From Pseudaminobacter sp040045035 (GTDB lineage: Bacteria; Pseudomonadota; Alphaproteobacteria; Rhizobiales; Rhizobiaceae), in contig NZ_JBDZDS010000011.1 of the NCBI RefSeq assembly GCF_040045035.1, positions 62,001 to 126,000 of the forward strand: a stretch of DNA of 64,000 bases. The letters run 5' to 3'. Made by a program: the position numbers and the translations under genes. Below, piece by piece: positions 24,803 to 33,130 of this stretch; the first letter of the stretch is position 1, and the number at the start of each line of letters is the position of its first letter. The notes beneath the pieces were generated by a model. That model was not told the DNA's origin, made no database searches, and saw only the letters and a list, made by a program, of their open reading frames with translations.

Positions 24803-27415
24803 CTACATCCGGCGGATCGGCGCGCCGAGCTGGAGAAAATCGCGCTCGCGGCAGGTGAGGACCAGCACCTGCTGGTTCTGCGCCGCCTTGCCCAGCACCA
24901 GATGCATGCGCTCCAGCCGCGCCTCGTCGGTGTTGACCAGCGCATCGTCGAGCACGATGCAGGCCTCCTGCCCCGCCTCGCGCAATATATCGGCCAGCGC
25001 GATGCGGGTGATGACGGCGATCTGCTCGCGCGCGCCGACGCTCAAGCCGCCGAAGGGCTCGGCCACGCCATTGCGCACCAGCTGCTCGATCTCGAAGGTC
25101 TCGTCGTGCAGCACGATGTCACTGTCGGCCTGGATGAGCCGCAGATAGGGGGCGGAACGCTCGCGCACAGGCGCCAGCCAGCGGTCCTTGGTCTCGCGCT
25201 GCGCGTCGGCCAGCGTGGCATGAAGCAGCTTTGCTGCCTCCGCCTCCAGCGTCATGGCCTTCAGCCGCGCTTCACTGAGAACGATCTGGCCTTCAAGCTG
25301 GGCAAGCTGCTCGCCCAGGCCGTCCCTGCCGAGGGCGCGCAGCGCGGCCTCGATCTCGCGCCGTTCGTTGTCGAGCCGGTTGATGTCGGCCTCGATCTCG
25401 CGTTCCGACTGCTCGGCCTGTTTCAAGGCGATCTGCTTGGCTTCCGGATCGGCGCCGGCGAACGCGGCTTGGGCCGCCGCACGGGCCTGTTCGGCCTGCC
25501 GGAAGGCCTGTTCCTCGCGCGCGCAGTCCTCATCGAGGGTTCTGTCGTCGGCTTCGGCTCGCGCGACGACCAACTCTTCCTGGCGCTTGGCGCACCGAGC
25601 CTCAGCGACCGAGGCGCGCTCCTCCCGCACGGCGAGGTCGCGCCGCGCCGTCTCGACAGCGGCGCCGCGCTCCTTCGCCTCGGCCTCGACCGCGCGCAGC
25701 GCAGCGGCCGCCTCACCGCAGTCGCGCCGCGCGGCTTCGATGTCGGCCGGTTCGCAAGCTTCCGCCTCGGCGCCTTCGGCCAGAAGCGCGTTGCGGGCAA
25801 GCTCCTGCCGCAGCGCCTCGATGCCGTTCGGCGCGAGCGCGGCAAGGGTGGCGCCATGCGTCTTCACCTCGGCGCGCGCGGCCTCCTGCTGGCGCAGCGA
25901 AGCGCGCGCGGCCGCGACATCGGCCAGCTCCAGCCGGCGCAGCGCCTTGTCGAGCGCCTGCCTGGACTGTTCCGCGGCCTGCGCCAGCTCTTCCGTGCCG
26001 CCGCCGGGGTGGATGCCGATCTCGCCATAGCCTTCGAGGACAAGTCTTGCGTCGCGCGACAGCGAAAGTTCCGTGCCGGCCTCGACGGGCTTGCCGTCGA
26101 GATGCGCGGCTTGCGCGCCTTGCGGGTGCAGCGTGATGCGGACGCTGGCCGCCTCCAGCCGCATGAGCGCCTGTTCGACAGCGCGTTCCAGCTTCTCCAG
26201 CGCCCCGACGTCCTCCGCCGTCAGCGTGGAAGCCTGCGCGAGCGCCAGCGCCTTGCGGCGAGCGTCGTCGGCCTGCTCGGCAAGCTTCAGCTGGCCGGTC
26301 AGCCGTTCCACGGCCTGCGCCGCCTGCCGGCGGGCGAGCGCCTGCTCCATGCCGCGCAGGCGCGCCGTCGCCTGCCGCTCGGCAGCCGTCGCGGCCTCCA
26401 GTCGGATAGCAGCCTCGGCGGCGACGGCCTCCAGCCGAGCGAGAGTGGCCAACACCTCGTCGCGCGCGCTGCGAGCGGCGTCCGATGCGCTTTGGTCGGC
26501 AGCGAGATCTGCCACGAGCCTCCGGCGCGCCGCGTTGCGGGCGGCGGCCGCGTCGAGCTTCAGCTTCGCATGCTCCACCGCGCCTGCGGCAGCACGCAGC
26601 GCGTCCTCGAGGCCGGCCACGGAGGCAGCCGCCTGCCGAGCGGCGGCGGCGCGCTTGCGGCTTGCCTCCAGCGTGTCGTCGCGACGGTAGCGGGCGAGGA
26701 TGTTGTGGATGCCGGCGAGTTTGGAAACCCGCTCGTCATGCTCGGCCATCCGCCTTTTCAGGTCGGCCAAATTCTGGCGGTCGGCGTCGAGCTGAACGGC
26801 AAGCGCCTTGAACTCGCCGCGGGCGTTGCCTCGCTTGTCCCAGAACTGGTCCCGGCGCGCCTCGGCAGCGGCCAGCAAGGCGCGGCCGCGCTCGCCGCCG
26901 GTGACCTGGCCGATCTCTCGCTCCAGCGCAGACGCCAGATGGTTGCGGCCCGCGCCGATGCCCAGCTGCCGATGCGACATGCCCTGCTCGACCCAGAGCA
27001 GGCCGAACACGCCGTGATGCTCCTGCGGCTTGGTCCCGCCCGAACTCGACGGCGTGAAGCCGAACATTTCGGCCAGTTTCTCTTCCACCGCATCGCCAAC
27101 GTAGCGCTCGCCATTGCCGGTCAGCTCCGCTTCCTGGCGCTGGCAGAACGCCTTGCGCAGGGTCCAGATTGCGCCGCCGCGCTCGAATTCGACCAAAACT
27201 TCCGGCCGCACCGACTGGTTGTAGGGCTGCATGGCCGCCGCTGCGGTGCCGCCGACGCGGTGACGCTCGAACAAGGCGGCGCGTAATGCGGCAAGGAGAG
27301 TTGATTTGCCGGCTTCATTGTCGCCGACGATGACGTTGAGCCCATCGCCGAGATCGTCGACGACGACATGGCCGAGCTTGCGGAAATCCTTCACCTCGAT
27401 GCGGCGCAGCTTCAT
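24803..27415 (-). CDS. Rad50/SbcC-like AAA ATPase (YhaN type)
   Basis: 870-residue SMC-like ATPase. The N-terminal Walker A is GDNEAGKSTLLAAL (about residues 33-46) after MKLRRIEVKDFRKLGHV. A central ~600-residue alanine/glutamate-rich coiled coil follows. C-terminal signature and Walker B are LSVGAREQIAVITRIALAD and CIVLDDALVNTDEARL. No CxxC zinc hook is visible in the middle, unlike SbcC/Rad50 but like the YhaN group. An ATG five codons earlier (27430) would overlap the upstream gene by 14 bases. Forms a nuclease pair with the adjacent metallophosphoesterase, presumably in DNA end processing. Confidence 0.85.
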   Translation of the reverse strand: MKLRRIEVKDFRKLGHVVVDDLGDGLNVIVGDNEAGKSTLLAALRAALFERHRVGGTAAAAMQPYNQSVRPEVLVEFERGGAIWTLRKAFCQRQEAELTGNGERYVGDAVEEKLAEMFGFTPSSSGGTKPQEHHGVFGLLWVEQGMSHRQLGIGAGRNHLASALEREIGQVTGGERGRALLAAAEARRDQFWDKRGNARGEFKALAVQLDADRQNLADLKRRMAEHDERVSKLAGIHNILARYRRDDTLEASRKRAAAARQAAASVAGLEDALRAAAGAVEHAKLKLDAAAARNAARRRLVADLAADQSASDAARSARDEVLATLARLEAVAAEAAIRLEAATAAERQATARLRGMEQALARRQAAQAVERLTGQLKLAEQADDARRKALALAQASTLTAEDVGALEKLERAVEQALMRLEAASVRITLHPQGAQAAHLDGKPVEAGTELSLSRDARLVLEGYGEIGIHPGGGTEELAQAAEQSRQALDKALRRLELADVAAARASLRQQEAARAEVKTHGATLAALAPNGIEALRQELARNALLAEGAEAEACEPADIEAARRDCGEAAAALRAVEAEAKERGAAVETARRDLAVREERASVAEARCAKRQEELVVARAEADDRTLDEDCAREEQAFRQAEQARAAAQAAFAGADPEAKQIALKQAEQSEREIEADINRLDNERREIEAALRALGRDGLGEQLAQLEGQIVLSEARLKAMTLEAEAAKLLHATLADAQRETKDRWLAPVRERSAPYLRLIQADSDIVLHDETFEIEQLVRNGVAEPFGGLSVGAREQIAVITRIALADILREAGQEACIVLDDALVNTDEARLERMHLVLGKAAQNQQVLVLTCRERDFLQLGAPIRRM

Positions 27416-27416
27416 C

Positions 27417-28541
27417 TCAGCGCCCGCCATTCATGTGGTCGACATACATCATGCGCAGCGCCACGCGCGCGGCGGCCGCCTGCGGGTCGGCATCATTGGC
27501 CGCCTGGGCTTTCAGCCGCTCGACCGCCAGCCGCACGAAGCCGGACGAATCCAGCGCGTCGAGGTCGTCGTCGGTCGGCTCCTCGAACAGGCCGGCATCG
27601 TCTACATCGAGATGGTGGAAGCGGTTGCGCCAGTTCTCCAGCTCGGTCTCCAGCCGGTAGCGCTCGGCAAGGCTGACGCCGCCCTTCAGGGTCAGCGTAA
27701 CGACGCGGCGGGCTGCTTCAGCTTCCAGCTCGGCCAGTGCGTCGAGCCCGGCCCGGCAGGTGCCGTCGAGCATTTCGGCCTCGACCTGATGCCACTGGAA
27801 ATGACTGGTCGCCACGGCCTCCACGCGCTCGGGCGCATCCGGCCCGTCGAGCTCGACTATGTGCACGAAGCCTGAGCGATTGGCGCGGTGGCGGTCGGTT
27901 TCCGGCGTACCGGAATACCAGGTGCGCTGTGCGATCTGCAGCGAACCGTGCCAGTCGCCCAGCGCAAGATAAGACAGGCCGGCGGTGAGCGCCCGGTCTT
28001 CGGGGATTTCGTTGCTGGCCTCGGCCGCACCCGGCAGGCGGTTGGCCACGCTGCCATGGGCGAGGCCGATGCGGACCATGCCTTCCGGCGTGGCGGCGGC
28101 GTCGAACCATTCGGTCTGGTCGAGCGATTCGCGCCGGCGCGTCAGCGGCGCGGGCAAGATGACGGCGCGCCCGTCCCAGCCCTCGATGGGCTGCGGCCGG
28201 TCGGCGATGACGATGTTTTCTTCCGGCCCCATCTGGCGCAGGCGGCTCCAGACACTATGCGCGAGCGCGGCGTCGTGGTTGCCGGGCAGAAAAATCCAGC
28301 GGCCGGAAAAGGGTTTCAGCGCGTCCAGCGTGCGCAAAATGGTGCGGTCCTGCACCTCGTTGCTGTCGAAGGCGTCGCCCGCGACCAGAACGGCATCGAC
28401 ATTGCGGGTAGCCGCCAGCCGGGCGATCTCGCCGATAGTGGCGATGCGCTGGGCGCGCAGCTCCGCACCCGCATCGCCCGGAACGTTGCCGAAGGGCTTG
28501 CCGATCTGCCAGTCCGCCGTGTGAAGAAACCGGAACGCCAT
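27417..28541 (-). CDS. Mre11/SbcD-like DNA repair exonuclease (YhaO type)
   Basis: 374-residue calcineurin-like phosphoesterase. Metal-binding motifs run in order: FLHTADWQIG (D-x-H-type), VDAVLVAGDAFDSNEV (GD), IFLPGNHDAA (GNHD), and later GLAHGSV and LALGDWHGSL (H and GDxH). The ATG at 28541 starts directly with the phosphoesterase fold; an earlier ATG at 28607 adds an unlikely proline/glutamine-rich leader. The stop is one base from the YhaN-like start, so both subunits are translated together. Established role of the class: nucleolytic processing of DNA ends. Confidence 0.87.
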   Translation of the reverse strand: MAFRFLHTADWQIGKPFGNVPGDAGAELRAQRIATIGEIARLAATRNVDAVLVAGDAFDSNEVQDRTILRTLDALKPFSGRWIFLPGNHDAALAHSVWSRLRQMGPEENIVIADRPQPIEGWDGRAVILPAPLTRRRESLDQTEWFDAAATPEGMVRIGLAHGSVANRLPGAAEASNEIPEDRALTAGLSYLALGDWHGSLQIAQRTWYSGTPETDRHRANRSGFVHIVELDGPDAPERVEAVATSHFQWHQVEAEMLDGTCRAGLDALAELEAEAARRVVTLTLKGGVSLAERYRLETELENWRNRFHHLDVDDAGLFEEPTDDDLDALDSSGFVRLAVERLKAQAANDADPQAAAARVALRMMYVDHMNGGR

Positions 28542-28715
28542 GCCTGCCTTGTTGTCGCCCGCCAAACCAGCCGTTTGGCGCGGCGGCGGTGCTTGCTTCT
28601 CCGCCATCGGTCGAATCGGCGGGTAACCGAGATTGGGTTTGGATGCGGGAATGTCAATTCGCGGGCTGGGCCAAAGGTTAGATGGGCGCGACCCGTTGCG
28701 ACGCCGCGCCAGATT

Positions 28716-28742
28716 GGTATCATGGTGGTATTACTTTGGTAT
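28716..28742. promoter_or_regulatory. Three GGTAT repeats at exact 11-base spacing upstream of the SIS gene
   Basis: GGTAT occurs at 28716, 28727 and 28738, each one helical turn apart, inside an A+T-richer stretch of the 277-base gap between the phosphoesterase and SIS genes. A further GGT follows at 28750. Phased direct repeats suggest cooperative binding of a regulator, possibly GntR or RpiR type. No regulator gene is adjacent. Nothing else is seen in this gap. Confidence 0.4.
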
Positions 28743-28818
28743 CGATATTGGTCGGGAAGGGCGTGGACGGAGCCCTGAACTGGCCCGGTTTCAACTGCCG
28801 CCCGAAACGGACCCCGCC

Positions 28819-29556
28819 ATGAGCAGCACCCCCATTGCCATCGCCTATCTTGCCGAGCTGACGGCGCGCATCGGCCGCCTCATCGAAGACAACGGCGCGG
28901 CGATCGCGGCCGGGGCCGACGCCATCGAGCACGCCGCCCGCAATGACGGGCTGGTCTACATCTTCGGCACGGGCCACAGCCACATGCTGGCGCTGGAGGC
29001 GCACTACCGCGCCGGCGGGCTGGCGCTGACCGTGCCGATCCTGTCGAGTGCGGTGATGCTGCACGAGGGCGCGGTGGCGAGCACGGTGTATGAGCGCATT
29101 CCCGGCGCGGTGGCGCCGATCTTCGCCCGCTATCCGATCGGCGCGAAGGACGTGCTGATCGTGATCTCCAACAGCGGCGTCAACGCCGCCCCGGTGGAGG
29201 CGGCCCGCATCGGCAAGGAACGCGGCGCCACTGTCATAGCCGTGACATCCGAGACCTATTCCAGCCAGGCAGCGCAGGGACGTCCGCGCATCGCAGACAT
29301 TGCCGACATCGTGCTCGACAACGGCGCGCCTGCCGGCGACGCCATCGTCGACGTGCCGGGCAGCGAACTGCGCGTGGGGCCGATCTCGACCTCGGTGGGT
29401 GCTGCGATGATGAACGCCATGTTCGCCGAAGTCGCCGCGCGCCTGGCCTCCGCCGGCTCCGACGCGCCGATCTATCTCAGCGCCAACATGCCGGGCGCCA
29501 AGGAAGTGAACGACGCCTTGGTGGCACGTTACCGCAAGCGCAACCCGCATCTGTGA
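28819..29556 (+). CDS. SIS-domain protein (UPF0309 family, sugar-isomerase-like)
   Basis: 245-residue protein with a SIS phosphosugar-binding fold. DGLVYIFGTGHSHMLALEAH and VLIVISNSGVNAAPVEAA supply the serine-rich phosphate-binding loops, and GPISTSVGAAMMNAMFAEV is the family C-terminal segment. Such proteins typically isomerise or sense phosphosugars; substrate unknown. No kinase, PTS or regulator partner is adjacent. The ATG at 28819 begins the conserved domain; the open frame upstream is non-homologous. Confidence 0.82.
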   Translation: MSSTPIAIAYLAELTARIGRLIEDNGAAIAAGADAIEHAARNDGLVYIFGTGHSHMLALEAHYRAGGLALTVPILSSAVMLHEGAVASTVYERIPGAVAPIFARYPIGAKDVLIVISNSGVNAAPVEAARIGKERGATVIAVTSETYSSQAAQGRPRIADIADIVLDNGAPAGDAIVDVPGSELRVGPISTSVGAAMMNAMFAEVAARLASAGSDAPIYLSANMPGAKEVNDALVARYRKRNPHL

Positions 29557-29614
29557 GTGGCTGGCCGGCCTCTGGTCCAACGCCTGGCTCTGGGCGCGCA
29601 GCCCCATCCGGTAT

Positions 29615-29628
29615 TTGATCCATGTCAA
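29615..29628. promoter_or_regulatory. FNR/FixK-type box upstream of the universal stress gene
   Basis: TTGATCCATGTCAA matches the FNR/FixK consensus with one mismatch (G for A in the second half-site). It is centred 60 bases before the ATG at 29682, the same distance as the perfect box at hemN, so control by low oxygen is likely. Confidence 0.75.
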
Positions 29629-29681
29629 GGCCGGCGGCGCCGGCCCTGAAATGATGCCCCCGACAACAGAAAGGACTCGGA

Positions 29682-30131
29682 ATGTACAAGCACATCCTCA
29701 TCGCCACGGACGGCTCCGAACTGGCGCAGAAGGGCGTCGACCACGGGTTGTCGCTCGCCAAGAGCCTCGGCGGCAAGGTCACCGTCATTACCGTGACCGA
29801 GCCCTTTCCGATCTACGGCATGGCCGGCAACTTTGCCTGGGTGGCCAGCCCCGCCGACATCGAAAGCTACAACGCCAGCAGCAAGGAATTCGCCGGTAAG
29901 GTGCTTGGCGCGGCCAAGGAAGCCGCCGACAGGATGGGCGTGCCGGTTGAGACCTTGCATGCCGACGACAACACGCCGGCCGAGGCAATCCTGGCAACCG
30001 CCGAAGCCAAGGATTGCAGCCTGATCGTCATGGCCTCGCACGGGCGGCGCGGGCTGAACCGCATCCTGCTCGGCAGCCAGACGCTGGAAGTGGTGACGAA
30101 CGGCAAGGTGCCGGTTCTGGTCATCAAGTAA
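29682..30131 (+). CDS. Universal stress protein, UspA family
   Basis: 149-residue single-domain Usp. It starts MYKHILIATDGSELAQKGVD and contains the nucleotide-binding loop VMASHGRRGLNRILLGSQT (G-x2-G-x9-G(S/T)) near the C-terminus, ending VLVIK. GAAAGGA provides the ribosome-binding site. The upstream FNR/FixK-type box suggests expression under oxygen limitation. Its convergent neighbour fdhA lies beyond a large inverted-repeat element. Confidence 0.9.
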   Translation: MYKHILIATDGSELAQKGVDHGLSLAKSLGGKVTVITVTEPFPIYGMAGNFAWVASPADIESYNASSKEFAGKVLGAAKEAADRMGVPVETLHADDNTPAEAILATAEAKDCSLIVMASHGRRGLNRILLGSQTLEVVTNGKVPVLVIK

Positions 30132-30161
30132 ACCGGGAACACGAGTCGGCCGTGTAGCAAG

Positions 30162-30302
30162 CCCCCTCTCCGCCTCGCTGCGCTCGGCACCTCTCCCCCG
30201 CGCTGCGGGGGCGAGGAACCGGAACTCGCCAAAGCCGCGGCATCGCAGAACTTGGGTTCCTCGCCCCCATGAAAATGGGGGAAGCAAACCGGAGAGGGGG
30301 TC
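30162..30302. repeat. Nested inverted-repeat element between usp and fdhA
   Basis: Outer arms CCCCCTCTCCG and GGAGAGGGGG enclose a second pair, GGGGGCGAGGAACC and GGTTCCTCGCCCCC. Each side carries its own hairpin (CCCCCGCGCTGCGGGGG; CCCCCATGAAAATGGGGG). The element fills the space between two convergent genes and could fold as a cruciform or act as a bidirectional terminator. It is unlike the three paired repeats elsewhere in the window, so it is a second repeat family. Confidence 0.75.
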
Positions 30303-30340
30303 TTCGTTGCCCCCACCGGCATGAATGGAACAGCCCGCCC

Positions 30341-33130
30341 CTACTCCGCCGCCGCCACATGCCGCACCCGGCCGATCCTCGCGGCGCAATATTTGAATTC
30401 CGGGATCTTGCCGTAAGGATCGAGCATCGGGTTGGTCAGCTTGTTGGCCGGGCTTTCGTTGAAGCAGAACGGCATGAAGATGGTGCCGTCGGCGACCTCG
30501 CGATCCGCCCGCAATATCGCCTCGATGACGCCGCGCCGCGTCTCCACCGTGATCATGTCGCCGGGGGCGAGACCGTTGCGGGCGATCTCGTAAGGGTTCA
30601 TGGCGGCGATGCCGTAGGGCTCGATGGCGTCGAGCACGCCGGCCCGGCGCGTCATGGCGCCGGTGTGCCAGTGCTCCAGCAGGCGCCCGGTGGTAAGCAC
30701 CAGCGGGTAGCTCTCGTCCGGCACTTCGTCGGGAGGCAGAAGGTCGGCCGGCACGATGCGCCCGCGCCCGTCCTCAGTCGGGAAGCCCGAGGAAAAAACC
30801 ACCTCGTTGCCGGGCTTGTCGTCGGCGTCGGCCGGATAGATGACCGAATCCTCGCGCTCGATACGCTCCCACGAAATGTGGTTCAGCGAGTGCATGACGC
30901 TCGCCATCTCGGTGTAGACTTCGGACACGTCGCCGTAATGCCAGTCGAGCCCGATCCGGTTGGCGAGGTCGACGATTATGTCTAGGTCCTGTCGCGCCTC
31001 GCCCGGCATGTCGAGCGCCGGCCGGCCCATCTGTATCTGGCGGTTGGTGTTGGTGTAGGTGCCCCATTTCTCGGCATGGGCCGAAGCCGGCAGAATGACG
31101 TCGGCATGCCAGGCCGTCTCGGTGAAGAAGATGTCCTGCACCACCAGATGCTCCAGCATCGCCAGCGCCTTGCGGGCATGCGTCTGGTCGGGGTCGGACA
31201 TGGCCGGGTTCTCGCCCATGATGTACATGCCCCGGATCTCGCCGGCATGGATGGCATCGACGATCTCGACAACCGTCAGGCCCGTCTTCGGGTCCAGCGT
31301 CTGGCCCCAGAAATTCTCGTAGTGGCTGCGGATATCGACGTTCTCGACCGACTTGTAGTCGGGATAGTACATCGGGATCAGGCCTGCGTCGGACGCGCCC
31401 TGCACGTTGTTCTGGCCGCGCAGCGGGTGCAGCCCGGTGCCCGGCCGGCCAACCTGGCCGGTGATGAGCGCCAGCGCGATCAGGCAACGCGAATTGTCGG
31501 TGCCGTGGACATGCTGTGAAATGCCCATGCCCCAGAAAATGATCGAATGTTCGGACTTGGCATAGGTGCGCGCCACCTCGCGCAGCACGGCGGCCTCGAT
31601 TCCGCAGACCGGAGCCATCGCCTCGGGCGAAAAATCCTTCACCTTGGCCTTCAGCGCCTCGAAGCCCGAGACATTGGCCTGGATATACTGCTCGTCGTAG
31701 AGCTTTTCCTCGATGATGGTGTGAAGGAGCGAATTGAGCAGCGCCACGTCGCTGCCGGCGGTGAATTTCAGCGCAAGGGTGGCGTGGCGCATCAGGTCCT
31801 GGCCGCGCGGGTCGATGACGATCAGCTTCTTGCCGCGCTTGGCCGCCTGCTTGAAGAAGGTCGCCGCCACCGGGTGATTGACCGTCGGCCGCGCGCCGAT
31901 GACGAGGATGCAATCGGCCTTCATCGCATCGTTGAACGGCGCCGACACCGCGCCGGAGCCGACCCCTTCCATCAGCGCCGCGACGGATGATGCGTGGCAC
32001 AGCCGCGTACAGTGGTCGACATTGTTGGTGCCAAAACCCTGCCGCACCAGCTTCTGGAACAGATAGGCTTCCTCGTTGGAGCCTTTGGCCGAGCCGAAAC
32101 CGGCCAGCCCCTTGCCGCCATGCTCGTTGCGGATCGCCACCAGACCGGCGGCGGCGCGTTCCATCGCCTCTTCCCATGTCGCCTCGCGGAATATGGTCAG
32201 CGGATCGACGCCGCGTAGGTCGGCATTGGCGTCCTTCGGCGCGTCGTCGCGGCGGATCAGCGGCTTGGTCAGACGCTCCGGCGACATGGCATAGTCGAAG
32301 CCGAAGCGGCCCTTGACGCAGAGACGGTTCTCATTTGCAAAACCGTTGCGGCCGTCCACCTGGACGACGCGGTTGTCCTTCACCGCCACCCGCGTCTGGC
32401 AGCCGACGCCGCAGAAGGGGCAGAGCGTATCCACCACGCGATCGAAGGATTTTACGGCGCGCGTGCGGAATTCCTTGTCCATCAGCGATTTTTCGTAGAG
32501 CGCGCCGGTTGGGCAGGCCTGCACGCATTCGCCGCAGGTGACGCAGGTGGAGTGCCCCATCGGATCATGCATGTCGAAGACGGGGATGGAATGGTCGCTG
32601 CGACCCGCCATGCCGATCACGTCGTTGACCTGCACCTCTCGGCAGGCGCGCACGCAGGCATTGCAGGCGATGCAGGCGTCGAGATTGACCGCGATCGCCG
32701 GGTTGGAGATGTCGAACTCGGCGGCCTCGCCGTTGAACTTGGAGGGATAGCGGCGGCTGCCCGAAATGCCCATGGACGCGGCCCATTGCCAGAAGGCGGA
32801 CTGGTTGTCGGGCCCCTCTTCCGCCGGGCGCATGTTGCTCGCCAGAAGCTCGAACACCATCTCTCGCGACTTCTTCGCGCGCTCGGTGTCGGTGCGAACC
32901 ACCATTCCTTCCGCCGGCTTTCGGATGCAGGAGGCGGTGAGCACGCGCTCGCCCTCGACATCGACCATGCAGGCGCGGCAATTGCCGTCGGGCCGGTAGC
33001 CCGGCAGGTCGACATGGCACAGATGCGGGATCAGCGTGCCCTCGCGCTTGGCCACGTCCCAGATGGTCTCGCCTTCGGCGGCGACCACCGGCTTTCCGTC
33101 GAGCATGAATTTGATCGTGCCAGCCATCAC
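30341..33130 (-). CDS. fdhA: NAD-dependent formate dehydrogenase, alpha subunit (Mo/W-bis-MGD)
   Basis: Catalytic subunit of 929 residues. An N-terminal NuoG-like [2Fe-2S] domain (HLCHVDLPGYRPDGNCRACM) is followed by two ferredoxin-type clusters (CIACNACVRACREVQ; CVTCGECVQACPTGAL). A further cysteine set CPFCGVGCQT opens the molybdopterin domain. The metal ligand is cysteine, not selenocysteine, in NNVDHCTRLCHASS, with the adjacent conserved histidine. A four-base overlap links it to the beta gene. The two-subunit layout resembles tungsten-containing FDH1 of Methylobacterium, as recalled. Oxidises formate to carbon dioxide with NAD. Confidence 0.94.
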   Translation of the reverse strand: MMAGTIKFMLDGKPVVAAEGETIWDVAKREGTLIPHLCHVDLPGYRPDGNCRACMVDVEGERVLTASCIRKPAEGMVVRTDTERAKKSREMVFELLASNMRPAEEGPDNQSAFWQWAASMGISGSRRYPSKFNGEAAEFDISNPAIAVNLDACIACNACVRACREVQVNDVIGMAGRSDHSIPVFDMHDPMGHSTCVTCGECVQACPTGALYEKSLMDKEFRTRAVKSFDRVVDTLCPFCGVGCQTRVAVKDNRVVQVDGRNGFANENRLCVKGRFGFDYAMSPERLTKPLIRRDDAPKDANADLRGVDPLTIFREATWEEAMERAAAGLVAIRNEHGGKGLAGFGSAKGSNEEAYLFQKLVRQGFGTNNVDHCTRLCHASSVAALMEGVGSGAVSAPFNDAMKADCILVIGARPTVNHPVAATFFKQAAKRGKKLIVIDPRGQDLMRHATLALKFTAGSDVALLNSLLHTIIEEKLYDEQYIQANVSGFEALKAKVKDFSPEAMAPVCGIEAAVLREVARTYAKSEHSIIFWGMGISQHVHGTDNSRCLIALALITGQVGRPGTGLHPLRGQNNVQGASDAGLIPMYYPDYKSVENVDIRSHYENFWGQTLDPKTGLTVVEIVDAIHAGEIRGMYIMGENPAMSDPDQTHARKALAMLEHLVVQDIFFTETAWHADVILPASAHAEKWGTYTNTNRQIQMGRPALDMPGEARQDLDIIVDLANRIGLDWHYGDVSEVYTEMASVMHSLNHISWERIEREDSVIYPADADDKPGNEVVFSSGFPTEDGRGRIVPADLLPPDEVPDESYPLVLTTGRLLEHWHTGAMTRRAGVLDAIEPYGIAAMNPYEIARNGLAPGDMITVETRRGVIEAILRADREVADGTIFMPFCFNESPANKLTNPMLDPYGKIPEFKYCAARIGRVRHVAAAE

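Noticed and set aside
24764..27286. 840-residue open frame on the plus strand opposite the YhaN-like gene
   Set aside because: It is the antisense of a clearly homologous ATPase, rich in arginine, alanine and glycine with no motifs; a GC-bias shadow.
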